Origin: Roseomonas fluvialis
GTDB lineage: Bacteria > Pseudomonadota > Alphaproteobacteria > Acetobacterales > Acetobacteraceae
Assembly (NCBI RefSeq): GCF_022846615.1
Contig: NZ_AP025637.1
Location: forward strand, 1,358,501-1,422,500
Length of the DNA stretch: 64,000 nucleotides
Direction: 5' to 3'
Shown one piece after another: positions 8,583 to 16,991 of the stretch (its first letter is position 1; each line of letters opens with the position of its first letter). The translations under genes were made by a program, and so were the position numbers. The notes beneath the pieces were generated by a model. The model saw only the letters and a program-made list of their open reading frames with translations, made no database searches and was not told the origin of the DNA.

Positions 8583-8682
8583 TGAAAGTATGGCATCGGC
8601 CCGCTCTCCCACCCGGCCACCCATTCCAGGATGAGGGTGGCCGGGTGGGGAAGCGGGCCGGCGCCGTACGGCGACTTTTCAG
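8583..8682. repeat. Long imperfect inverted repeat (hairpin of about 45-bp arms)
   Basis: The left arm TTGAAAGTATGG...CGGCCCGCTCTCCCACCCGGCCACCC pairs with the right arm GGGTGGCCGGGTGGGG-AAGCGGGCCGG...GACTTTTCA. It fills most of the gap between the SDR and the DUF1003 gene. It may terminate SDR transcription, although there is no clean T-run after it. Its size suggests a mobile palindromic element rather than a simple terminator. Confidence 0.75.
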
Positions 8683-8714
8683 GACAGCCACTGACACGCG
8701 CAGGAGCCCCGCGC

Positions 8715-9209
8715 ATGACACGCACCCACCACGTCGAACCGAGCCATATCCGCCGGACCGTCGCCCTCGCCCGCCGCCGCCGGAAAAGCGGTCCGCCCGC
8801 GCCGCTGGCACTGGGCGCGCGCCTGGCCGATGGCGTCGCCGCCGCGGTCGGATCCTGGCGCTTCATCGTGATCCAGTCCGGGCTTCTCGCCGCCTGGATC
8901 ACCGGCAACGCGCTGGTGGGCGGCGGCGCCTGGGACCCGTTCCCCTTCATCCTGCTCAACCTGCTGCTGTCCTTCCAGGCCGCCTATACCGCGCCCATCA
9001 TCATGATGAGCCAGAACCGGCTGTCCGACGTGGACCGCGAGCGCGCGCTGGCGGACTACCAGGTGAACCTGCGCGCCGAGGCCGAGATCGCCCTGCTGCA
9101 CGAAAAGGTCGACCTGATGCGCGAACGCGAATTGCTCGAACTCACCGCCCTGCTGCGCGAGACGCTGTCGCGCCTGCAGGCCCTCGACGACCGGGAGAAG
9201 CCCGCATGA
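8715..9209 (+). CDS. DUF1003 family membrane protein
   Basis: A 164-residue protein with a basic N-terminus (ALARRRRKSG), two hydrophobic helices at about residues 50-70 and 78-100, and a helical, heptad-like C-terminal tail. The segments GSWRFIVIQS, DPFPFILLNLLLS, QAAYTAPIIMMSQNR and the tail DYQVNLRAE are typical of DUF1003, a conserved inner-membrane family without an assigned role. CAGGAG precedes the start. Its stop overlaps the start of the next small gene (ATGA), so the two are probably translationally coupled. Confidence 0.9.
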   Translation: MTRTHHVEPSHIRRTVALARRRRKSGPPAPLALGARLADGVAAAVGSWRFIVIQSGLLAAWITGNALVGGGAWDPFPFILLNLLLSFQAAYTAPIIMMSQNRLSDVDRERALADYQVNLRAEAEIALLHEKVDLMRERELLELTALLRETLSRLQALDDREKPA

Positions 9210-9376
9210 TCAACCTGATCGTCCGCCTGGTGCTGGCCGCGGGCGGGGGCCTCGCGGCGCTGTTCGTCGCGCGCGACAGCCCGAACTTCGGTGTGGTCCA
9301 GGGCATGCTCGCGACCGTGGTGCTGGTCTGCGCGGTGCTGCTGGTCGTGCTCTGGCGCTGGCGGAAGGACGAGTAG
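9206..9376 (+). CDS. 56-residue two-helix membrane protein coupled to DUF1003 gene
   Basis: MINLIVRLVLAAGGG opens a 56-residue protein made of two hydrophobic helices (about 3-20 and 29-50) and a charged end, WRWRKDE. The ATG overlaps the DUF1003 stop by 4 bases, which strongly supports that it is translated. Its stop codon TAG is itself the first three bases of a dispersed repeat element. It has no recognised family. Confidence 0.7.
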   Translation: MINLIVRLVLAAGGGLAALFVARDSPNFGVVQGMLATVVLVCAVLLVVLWRWRKDE

Positions 9377-9480
9377 AGCAGATCCCGATCAGATGGAATC
9401 ATCTGATCGGGTGAAGATGCTCGCGAAAACAGAGGTCTAGAGAGGTTGCAGTGAGCCACGGCGAACGGAAACGGCTCTAG
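9374..9480. repeat. Dispersed palindromic intergenic element, copy 2
   Basis: TAGAGCAGATCCCGATCAGATG, a short loop and CATCTGATCGGG form the palindrome. It continues with ATGCTCGCGAAAACAGAGG and ends with an outer pair CTAGAG...GGCTCTAG. Relative to 2135-2215 both arms of the hairpin changed together (GGACG to AGATG and the reverse), which indicates a conserved structure rather than conserved sequence. It lies between a small membrane-protein gene and the antiporter gene. Confidence 0.8.
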
Positions 9481-9518
9481 CGCTTCCCTCCGCCGCCGCG
9501 GCTTGGCAGTTTCGCCCC

Positions 9519-11087
9519 ATGCATATCGTCGAGACGCTCCTGGTCCTGGTCGCGGCCTGTATCGGGTTCGCGCTGGTGGCCCGTCGCGCGCGCCTGCCCT
9601 ATGCGGTGGTGCTGGTGCTGGGCGGGATGGCGCTGGCCTTCATCCCGGGCGTGCCCCTGGTCGAACTCGACCCGCAGATCGCGCTGGCGTTCTTCCTGCC
9701 GCCGCTGCTGATGGCCAGCGCTTACCGGACCGACTGGAATGCCTTCAAGGGCAACCTGCGCCCCATCCTGCTGCTGGCGGTGGGCGCGGTGCTGTTCACC
9801 GCGCTGTGCGTCGCCGCGGTGGCCAAGGCGCTGATCCCGGGGCTGCCCTGGGCGGCGGCGATCGCGCTGGGCGCCATCGTGGCGCCGCCCGATGCAGCGG
9901 CGGCGGCGGCCATCGTCAACCGCCTGCGCCTGCCCCGGCGGATCGTGATCGTGCTGGAAGGCGAGAGCCTGATCAACGACGCCTCGGCACTCGTGCTCTA
10001 CCGCTTCGCGGTCGCGGCCACGCTGGCCGGCACCTTCTCGCTTGTCGAGGCCGGGCTGTCCTTCGTGGCGTTGGGCGTCGGCGGCGTGGCGATCGGCTGG
10101 GCGGTCGGGCGGCTCGCGGTGGTGGCGATCCGGCGGCTGGACGACACGCTGCTTGAGACCGCGATGTCCTTCGTGGCCTGCTTCGCGTCCTTCTTCGCCG
10201 CCGAATTCGTGCATGTCTCGGGCGTCATTGCGGTGGTCGCGACTGGCCTGGTGCTCGGGCGCGCGCAGCACGGCCTGAGCGCGCGGACCCGGCGCGATGC
10301 ACGCACCGTGTGGGAGTTCATCGAATTCATCCTGAACAGCCTGATCTTCATCCTGATCGGGCTGCAGCTGAACGGCATCCTGGACCGGCTCGACGCCTAC
10401 GGCGCCTGGCGCCTCGCCGGGCTTGCGATCGTGCTTTCGCTGGCGCTAATCGTCTCGCGCTTCCTGTGGGTGGCGCCGGCGATGTGGCTGCCGCGCATGA
10501 TCCTGTCGATCCGCCGCCGGGACCCGATGCCGCCCTGGAGCCACATGACGATCATCTCCTGGGCCGGGATGCGCGGTGTCGTGTCGCTCGCCGCCGCGCT
10601 CGCGCTGCCGGTCGGCTTTCCCGAACGCGACCTGATCGTCTTCCTCGCCTTCTGCGCCATCCTCGCCACGCTGGTGCTGCAGGGCACGACCCTCGAATGG
10701 CTCATTCGCCGCCTCGGCGCCGAGGAGAAGCGCCGCCCCGGCATGGGCGCGCCGGAAGCCGCGGCGCGCGCCCTTGTCGCCCACGCCGCGCTGCAGGAAA
10801 TGGAACGCCGCGCGGAGGACGTCCTGTCGGGCACCATCGCGCAGGACCTGCTGCCCGAATACCGCGACCGCGTCCGCCTGCTCGATGGCATCAACCAGGG
10901 CGCCATCGCCGCGGAACGGGCCTCGCGGCTCGAACACCGGCTGCACGCGCTGCGCGCCGGCCGCGCCCGCCTGATCCGCCACCGCGACGAGGATGGCGTG
11001 GAGGAGGATCTGCTGACACGCCTGGTCGAGGAACTCGACCTCGAGGAACTGCGCCTGCGACGGCTGCTGGGGGCGGCGGATGCCTGA
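9519..11087 (+). CDS. Na+/H+ antiporter, CPA1 (bacterial NhaP-like) family
   Basis: A 522-residue membrane protein with about 12 helices in the first 400 residues and a soluble, charged C-terminal region. Signature segments are FFLPPLLMASAYRTDW, the ion-site motif ALGAIVAPPDAAAA, LEGESLINDASALVLYRF and SWAGMRGVVSLAAALALP. CPA1 proteins exchange cytoplasmic Na+ (or K+) for protons and protect against salt and alkaline stress. The Asp of APPDA and the ND of LINDA, the residues expected at the ion site, are kept. The length is normal for the family. Confidence 0.93.
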   Translation: MHIVETLLVLVAACIGFALVARRARLPYAVVLVLGGMALAFIPGVPLVELDPQIALAFFLPPLLMASAYRTDWNAFKGNLRPILLLAVGAVLFTALCVAAVAKALIPGLPWAAAIALGAIVAPPDAAAAAAIVNRLRLPRRIVIVLEGESLINDASALVLYRFAVAATLAGTFSLVEAGLSFVALGVGGVAIGWAVGRLAVVAIRRLDDTLLETAMSFVACFASFFAAEFVHVSGVIAVVATGLVLGRAQHGLSARTRRDARTVWEFIEFILNSLIFILIGLQLNGILDRLDAYGAWRLAGLAIVLSLALIVSRFLWVAPAMWLPRMILSIRRRDPMPPWSHMTIISWAGMRGVVSLAAALALPVGFPERDLIVFLAFCAILATLVLQGTTLEWLIRRLGAEEKRRPGMGAPEAAARALVAHAALQEMERRAEDVLSGTIAQDLLPEYRDRVRLLDGINQGAIAAERASRLEHRLHALRAGRARLIRHRDEDGVEEDLLTRLVEELDLEELRLRRLLGAADA

Positions 11088-11291
11088 GCGGCGCCGCCAT
11101 CCTGCGCGCTGGCGCGCCGCAGGCGCCTTCGGCGCGGGGGCCTGTGCGATGCCGGCCACCGCCGCGGCTGCGGGGATTGCTGCATGGGCCGCCGTGATCC
11201 CTGGCGCGCCGGGGCTTCTGCTCTGGTATCCCTTGGATCGCTTGCCCCTCGCCCTCACCGACACGCCCAAGCGGACGGACCACTCTCCTCC

Positions 11292-14200
11292 ATGACCGAC
11301 CTTCGCCAGGCCCTCGAGGAAGCGCGCCGCGCCCTTCTCGACCTCTCCACCCGCAACCGCCTGCTCGCGCTGCCCAAGCCCGGGCGGTCGCGCGGCGTGG
11401 TGATCCTGGACGACGAGGATGCGGATTTCGTCGCCGCCGCCCTGGCCGCCGGCCGCGCCTTCGGCTTCGAGGCAGCCGGCGACGACCCGCCGGCCGAGCC
11501 GGTCGCGGAGGGCGAGGGCAAGCCCAGGCGCGCCCGCAAGCGCACCACCAAGGCCGCCGCCAAGGCCGAAGGTGTGGCGAAGGCCGACGGCAAGGCCACG
11601 CGCGAGGACTGGCAGCGCGACGACCTGCTGCGCGTGCGCCTGCCCGCGAGCGACCTCGCCCGCCGCCTGCGCGACCTGATGACCGATGCGCGCACCGCGC
11701 GCGAGGAAACCGGCGTGCCCACGCTGTATCTCGCGCTCGGCGTGCTGTCCTGGCGCGACCCCGCGACACCCACCACCGAACGCCGTGCGCCGCTCGCGCT
11801 GCTGCCTGTCACGATCGAGCGCGAGGGCGTCTCCCAGACCTTCCGCCTGCGCGCCGGTACGACCGAGATCGCCGAGAACCTCAGCCTACGCGAAATGCTG
11901 AAGGTGAATTTCGGCACCGCGCTGCCCGCCTTCGACGACGCCGCCTACAACCCCACCGCCTGGGCCGAGGCCGTCGCCGCCGCGGTCAAGGACCGCGCTG
12001 ACTGGTCGGTCGATGCCGATGCACTCGCGCTCGGCCTGTTCTCCTTCGCGAAGTTCCTGATGTGGCGCGACCTGGGGCCGGAGGAGAACCCTGGCCTCGC
12101 CGATCATCCGCTGGTGCAGGCTCTGGTCGGCGGCGCCGCGCTCAACACGCTGCCCGCCTTCCCCGATGACGCCGATGTGGATGCCGAGATCCCCGTCGAA
12201 CGGCTCGACCACGTGGTCGACATGGACGGGTCGCAGGCCCTGGCCGCGGAATCCGTCCGCCGCGGCGGCCACGTGGTCATCCAGGGCCCGCCCGGCACGG
12301 GCAAGTCGCAGACCATCGCGACCATCCTCGCACAGGCAGTGATCGACGGGCGCACGGTCCTGTTCGTGGCCGAGAAGCTCGCCGCGCTGGAAGTCGTGAA
12401 GCGGCGGCTCGAGAATATCGGCCTCGGCGCCGCCTGCCTCGAACTGCACAGCGAAAAGCAGTCGAAGCGCGCCGTGCTCGACGAATTGCGCGCGACCCTC
12501 GCCCTGCCGCCACCGCCGCGCCCGAACCGCGAGGCGGTGATCGACCGCCTGGCCACGCTGCGCGGCCGGCTCAACCGCCACGCCGCTGCAATGCGCGCGA
12601 ATGCCGGCGCATCGGGCATCCCGCTGCACGAGGTGATCGGCACGCTGGTCGGGCTGCGCCGCGGCGGCGCGCCGGTGCCGGACTTCACGCTCGATGTGGC
12701 GGCCTGGGATGGCGCCACCATCGCCGCGAAGCGCGACGCCGTGCGCGACCTCGCCGCGCGCGCGGTCGAGGCGGATGGCGCGCACGACCCCTGGCGTGGC
12801 GTGGGCGCGGATCTCGGCCCGGCGGATGCCGACCGGCTGATGGCGCGCCTGCCCGGCTGGATCCGCGCCTTCGCCGCGGCCGGTGCCTCGGGCGGGGCTG
12901 GTGCGGGGCCGGCCGGCATCACCGCGCGGCTGAAATCGGCGGCCGCGCTGCGCGAGGCACCCGCGCACGACAAGGACGCGATGCGCTCCGCGGCCTGGCG
13001 TGCCGATCCCGCGCCGCTGGTGTCGTTGACGGAAGCGGTCGCGCAACTCGCCATCGCGAAGCGCGACCCGCGCCTCAAGCCCGGCGCGCTCGATGTGAGC
13101 GGGCTCGAGGAAGCGCGCGCGGGGCTGGCTGCCTCCGGTGGCTTCTTCGGATTCCTCAATTCCGGCCGCCGGGCAGCGCAGGAGGTCGCAGCGCGCGTCG
13201 TGCGCGATGGCGCGGCCGACCCGCTCGCCGCGATCGTGGCGGCCATCGACGGCCAGGCCGCGCGCCAGCGCGTGCGCAACGGCGGCGCGCTCGGGGCGGC
13301 GGCTTTCGGGCGACTCTGGCGCGGCGAGGACACCGACCCGTCGATGATGTCCGCGCTGATCCTCTGGCGGCAGAAGCACGGCGCGGACGCCGCCGCGGCG
13401 CTGGCCGCCGATGCGCCCACCGGCGACGCCGCCGTGCTGGAAGCCGGTGCCGCCGCCTGGGCGGAGCTGAAGCAGGCGACCGGCCTCGATCCCGTCGCGG
13501 CCTTCGGTACCGCGGATCCGTCCTTCGCCGCCATCGCGGACCGCCTTGGCGCCTGGGCGGAGCGGCCTGAGGCGCTGCCGCTCTGGCAGGGCTGGCGGCG
13601 CGCGCTGGCGGAAGCGCAGGGGCTGGACGCGATCGTGCAGCGCCTGCAGGACGGGCGCCTGCCGCCCGAGGCCGCCGAGGACGCCTTCGCCTATGCGCTG
13701 CATGAAGGCCTGCTGCGCGCCGCATCCGCGCAGCATCCCGACCTCGCGGCCTTCGACGCCTCCGCCTTTGACCGCCTGGTCACGGAATTCCGCGAAGCGG
13801 ACCGCGCGCGCGTCGCACTCACCCGCAGCGAGGCCGCCCGCGCCCATGCCGACCGCGTCAAGGTCGTGCGCGACGGCGCGCCGGGCATGACCGTGATCCG
13901 TGGCGAGATGGAGAAGAAGCGCGGCCACCTGCCGGTGCGCGAATTGCTGCTCCGCGCCGCACCCGCGGTGCAGCAGGCCAAGCCGATCTTCATGATGTCG
14001 CCGCTGTCGGTCGCGCAGTTCCTCGCACCACCACACGGCCTGCGCCCGGGCCTGTCCTTCGACCTGCTGGTGATCGACGAGGCCTCGCAGGTGGAACCGG
14101 TCGATGCGCTGGGCGCCATCGCGCGGTGCCGTCAGGTGGTGGTGGTGGGCGATGATCGGCAGATGCCGCCGACCCGCTTCTTCCAGCGCATGACCAACGA

Positions 14201-15824
14201 GGAGGACGACACGCCGCCCGAGGACGCGCCCGATGCGGTCGCCGCGCGCGATGTCGAATCCATCCTGGGCCTGTGCAACGCGCGGGGCGTGCCGCGTGCG
14301 ATGCTCCGCTGGCATTATCGGTCCCGGCACGAGAGCCTGATTGCCACCTCCAACCAGGAATTCTACGAGAACCGCCTGCTGGTGCTGCCCAGCCCGCGCC
14401 CGCGGTCGGCGGAACTCGGCCTGTCTCTGGTGCGGGTGGACGGCGCCTGGGAGACCGGCGAGGGCACCAATCGCGCCGAGGCCGCCGCGGTCGCCGAAGC
14501 CGTGATGCGCCACGCCAGGGAAACCCCCGGCGATACGCTCGGCGTGGCCGCCTTCTCCATCAAGCAGCGCGACGCGATCATGGACGCGATCGAGGCCGCG
14601 CGCCGCGCCGACCCCTCCGCCGACGCCTACTTCGCCGACCATGCGGACGAGCCCTTCTTCGTCAAGAACCTCGAGAACGTGCAGGGCGACGAGCGCGACG
14701 CGATCCTGATTTCCGTCGGCTATGGGCGCGACAAGGACGGGCGGCTCGCGATGCGCTTCGGCCCGCTCAGTGCCGAAGGCGGCGAGCGGCGCCTCAACGT
14801 GCTGATCACGCGCGCCAAGAAGCGATGCATCGTGTTCAGCGGCATCTCCGCCGACGACATCGACACCGAACGCGCTTCCGGCCGCGGTGTCGCAGCGCTC
14901 AAGACCTTCCTGGCCTTCGCCGCCGGCCCGGCCGCTGCCCCGCGCGCCGGCGGTGGTGCGACTGGCGGCGCCATCGCGACCGCCATCGCCGAGGCGGTGC
15001 GCGAGGCGGGGCGCGAGCCGGTCGAACGCGTCGGCCTGGCCGGCCTGTTCCTCGATGTCGCTGCGCGCGGCGACCAGGGCTACGAGCTCGGCATCGAGGC
15101 CGATGCCGGCGACTGGGCGGCGCTGCGCTGCGCCCGCGACCGCGAGCGCGGCCGCCCCGGCGCGCTTGAGATGATGGGCTGGAAGCTCACCCGTGCCTGG
15201 TCGCTCGCCTGGTATGCCCAGCCGGCGGCGGAAGCGGCGAAGGTCATCACCGCGCTGGGCGCGACACCCCCGCCGGCGGCACAAGCCGCCCCCGCCGCGC
15301 CGCCGCCCGAACCCGGCATCGCCGAGACCTATCGCGAAGCCGCCGCCGCGCTACCGCAAGGCATGCTCGATGCGCTGCCCGCCGCGACGCTGGCCGGGGC
15401 GATCGGCGAGATCGTCGCGGTCGAGGCGCCGATCACCGCCGACAGCCTGGCCGAACGCCTGCGCCTGCTGGCGGGGCGCGAGGCGCTCACCGCGAAGGAG
15501 CGCGACGCGATCCGCCAGGCGCTGCCGATCGCGAAGGCGCAGCATGGCGTGACCGACAGCGCGGGTGTCCTCGCGATGGCCACGACCAAGATCGTCCCGC
15601 GCGACCGGCGTGCGGCGGCCGCGCATCTTCGCCGCGCCGCGGCGGTGCCGCCGGCCGAGATCGCCGCTGCCGCGCAGGCGCTGCTCGCCGCACGCCCCAT
15701 GATGACGGAGGCGGAGCTCGCGGCAGGGGTGCTGGCGGTGCTGGGCCTTGATGCGGCGGCGCAGGTGGCGGTTTCGGCGCGACTGGCTGCGCTGCTGGGG
15801 GCGGGGACGATCCGGCTGGGCTGA
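11292..15824 (+). CDS. DUF4011 domain SF1 helicase with degenerate nuclease-like C-terminal region
   Basis: A 1510-residue protein. The N-terminal DUF4011 region starts ARRALLDLSTRNRLLALP. Walker A GPPGTGKS is near residue 333, Walker B VIDEASQ near 927 with VVVVGDDRQMPPTRFF, and late SF1 helicase motifs (VQGDERD near 1131, RRLNVLITRAKK near 1165) follow. After that comes a segment, GYELGIEAD...ALEMMGWKLTRAWSLAWY (about 1260-1310), that looks like the Vsr/MTES_1575-type nuclease-like domain without its usual Tyr-His-Ser stretch, then a DUF3320-like helical tail. Large helicases of this layout occur in antiphage loci (for example Hhe-type). Whether this one defends the cell is inference. No other defence gene adjoins it. 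Confidence 0.88.
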   Translation: MTDLRQALEEARRALLDLSTRNRLLALPKPGRSRGVVILDDEDADFVAAALAAGRAFGFEAAGDDPPAEPVAEGEGKPRRARKRTTKAAAKAEGVAKADGKATREDWQRDDLLRVRLPASDLARRLRDLMTDARTAREETGVPTLYLALGVLSWRDPATPTTERRAPLALLPVTIEREGVSQTFRLRAGTTEIAENLSLREMLKVNFGTALPAFDDAAYNPTAWAEAVAAAVKDRADWSVDADALALGLFSFAKFLMWRDLGPEENPGLADHPLVQALVGGAALNTLPAFPDDADVDAEIPVERLDHVVDMDGSQALAAESVRRGGHVVIQGPPGTGKSQTIATILAQAVIDGRTVLFVAEKLAALEVVKRRLENIGLGAACLELHSEKQSKRAVLDELRATLALPPPPRPNREAVIDRLATLRGRLNRHAAAMRANAGASGIPLHEVIGTLVGLRRGGAPVPDFTLDVAAWDGATIAAKRDAVRDLAARAVEADGAHDPWRGVGADLGPADADRLMARLPGWIRAFAAAGASGGAGAGPAGITARLKSAAALREAPAHDKDAMRSAAWRADPAPLVSLTEAVAQLAIAKRDPRLKPGALDVSGLEEARAGLAASGGFFGFLNSGRRAAQEVAARVVRDGAADPLAAIVAAIDGQAARQRVRNGGALGAAAFGRLWRGEDTDPSMMSALILWRQKHGADAAAALAADAPTGDAAVLEAGAAAWAELKQATGLDPVAAFGTADPSFAAIADRLGAWAERPEALPLWQGWRRALAEAQGLDAIVQRLQDGRLPPEAAEDAFAYALHEGLLRAASAQHPDLAAFDASAFDRLVTEFREADRARVALTRSEAARAHADRVKVVRDGAPGMTVIRGEMEKKRGHLPVRELLLRAAPAVQQAKPIFMMSPLSVAQFLAPPHGLRPGLSFDLLVIDEASQVEPVDALGAIARCRQVVVVGDDRQMPPTRFFQRMTNEEDDTPPEDAPDAVAARDVESILGLCNARGVPRAMLRWHYRSRHESLIATSNQEFYENRLLVLPSPRPRSAELGLSLVRVDGAWETGEGTNRAEAAAVAEAVMRHARETPGDTLGVAAFSIKQRDAIMDAIEAARRADPSADAYFADHADEPFFVKNLENVQGDERDAILISVGYGRDKDGRLAMRFGPLSAEGGERRLNVLITRAKKRCIVFSGISADDIDTERASGRGVAALKTFLAFAAGPAAAPRAGGGATGGAIATAIAEAVREAGREPVERVGLAGLFLDVAARGDQGYELGIEADAGDWAALRCARDRERGRPGALEMMGWKLTRAWSLAWYAQPAAEAAKVITALGATPPPAAQAAPAAPPPEPGIAETYREAAAALPQGMLDALPAATLAGAIGEIVAVEAPITADSLAERLRLLAGREALTAKERDAIRQALPIAKAQHGVTDSAGVLAMATTKIVPRDRRAAAAHLRRAAAVPPAEIAAAAQALLAARPMMTEAELAAGVLAVLGLDAAAQVAVSARLAALLGAGTIRLG

Positions 15825-15913
15825 CGCGCCGGCCCCGGGCCTGCCCGCTGCAGTCTTCGCGATGTCGCGCGTGACGACGTGCCCGCGTGTTGCGCGCCGC
15901 ACGGCACACAGAC

Positions 15914-15998
15914 GACGCACCGCGCCTCACGGCGCAATTGCGACGCACCGCGCCTCACGGCGCAGTTCCTACGGGCCGCGCCTCACGGCGCGAGGATG
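15914..15998. repeat. 28-bp tandem repeat, three copies
   Basis: Three units share the core CCGCGCCTCACGGCGC, a near-perfect hairpin, joined to CAATTGCGACGCA or variants. They are placed where the minus-strand PAAR-like gene ends; its stop (15983-15985) lies inside the third unit. The array therefore lies at the 3' end of the type VI cargo operon and beyond the end of the convergent helicase gene, a position expected for a multiplied terminator. It resembles the arrays at 891-988 and 44597-44706. Confidence 0.8.
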
Positions 15999-16378
15999 AT
16001 GACCTTCACCTGGCTCGGCACGATGCGCGCGCCGACCATGTTCGTGCTGTTCTGCAGCGACATCGATGTCAGGCGCGTGGCCGGCGCGCCGCTGACCAGC
16101 ACTGTGAAGGCGCCCAGCATGTGCCGCGACGGCCCCATCACCGTGCCCGACGCGACCCCCATCGCCACGCCGGCATTGTCGCCGTTCGTGATCGGCGTGA
16201 CAGTCGCCATGGTATGCATCGGGCCGACGCCGATGATGGTCTTGAACTGGCTCGGCACCGCCGTCGGCCCCTCGGCGATGTTGGGGTAGGGGATCGGCAG
16301 CGGCGCCGGCACCGCCGGCGTGAGGCATACGTCCGGGAAGGCCAGGTCCATGCCGCCCATCTGGCAATTGGCGAACAT
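15983..16378 (-). CDS. DUF4150 PAAR-like domain protein (T6SS spike tip)
   Basis: A 131-residue protein consisting only of the PAAR-like DUF4150 domain: CLTPAVPAPLPIPYPN, then VPSQFKTIIGVGPMHTM and GVASGTVMGPS, ending VPSQVKVIILAP. These proteins sharpen the tip of VgrG in the type VI secretion spike. In many operons the domain is fused to a C-terminal toxin; here the protein stops right after the domain, so no toxin is attached. It is the last gene of a five-gene minus-strand cargo operon. Confidence 0.88.
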   Translation of the reverse strand: MFANCQMGGMDLAFPDVCLTPAVPAPLPIPYPNIAEGPTAVPSQFKTIIGVGPMHTMATVTPITNGDNAGVAMGVASGTVMGPSRHMLGAFTVLVSGAPATRLTSMSLQNSTNMVGARIVPSQVKVIILAP

Positions 16379-16391
16379 CGCGCGCGGACCC

Positions 16392-16991
16392 TCAGCCCAG
16401 ATGGATCTGGTCGGCGCGCAGCTTCACCAGCGCGCTGCCCTGCAGCGTTACGGCATCGCCGCGCAGGTGCATGTGGCCGCTGGCGCGCTGGTCGACATGC
16501 CGCGCGCGCAACTGGTCGCTCTCCTCGACGATGCGCACCGACCGGCGGAAGCGGCCGATGATGCGCTGGGCGATGGTCTCGATCGCCTCGGCCAGCAGGC
16601 TGATGCGCCCGAAGCTCGCATCCGTTTGCCCCGCCGTGACCGCCATGCTGCGCGTCGTGACCGATGTCGCGTCGGCGCATAGGTCGAAGGTGCCGGCCTC
16701 GATCGCGATGCGCCCCTGCGGCGCCGCGATGGTCGCGCCGTCGGGCACTGCCAGGCGCATCGGTGCCGCGCCGCGGCGCGCCAGCACGGCCAGGATGAAG
16801 GCCTGCCCCTCGGCCCTGCCGATCAGCACCAGGTCGCCCGCCGCCGGTTCCACCAGGCAGGAGAAGGCGCGCAGCGCCGTCTCGCGCTCGGGGCCGCGCA
16901 GGATGGTGAAGGCCTCGCCCTCCTGGGCGATGACCCGCGCGCTCTCGGTGGTTGCGCCGGCCAGCGGCGCGATGGGGGTCACGGCGTTCAT
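16392..16991 (-). CDS. DUF3540 domain protein (T6SS-associated)
   Basis: A 199-residue protein with the DUF3540 layout: an N-terminal beta-rich part (CLVEPAAGDLVLIGR), then a repetitive beta stretch with LAVPDGATIAAPQGRIAIEA, and a C-terminal VTLQGSALVKLRADQIHLG. The family is found almost only in type VI operons with DUF2169 and DUF4150 proteins and is thought to help assemble or deliver spike cargo; no activity is established. Its ATG overlaps the stop of the pentapeptide gene by 4 bases and the PAAR gene follows after 13 bp, so the genes are surely co-transcribed. Confidence 0.87.
   Translation of the reverse strand: MNAVTPIAPLAGATTESARVIAQEGEAFTILRGPERETALRAFSCLVEPAAGDLVLIGRAEGQAFILAVLARRGAAPMRLAVPDGATIAAPQGRIAIEAGTFDLCADATSVTTRSMAVTAGQTDASFGRISLLAEAIETIAQRIIGRFRRSVRIVEESDQLRARHVDQRASGHMHLRGDAVTLQGSALVKLRADQIHLG

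Noticed and set aside
11886..15284. 1132-codon frame antisense to the helicase
   Set aside because: A GC-rich shadow frame with His/Arg/Gly-rich, domain-free sequence; the helicase frame has all motifs.
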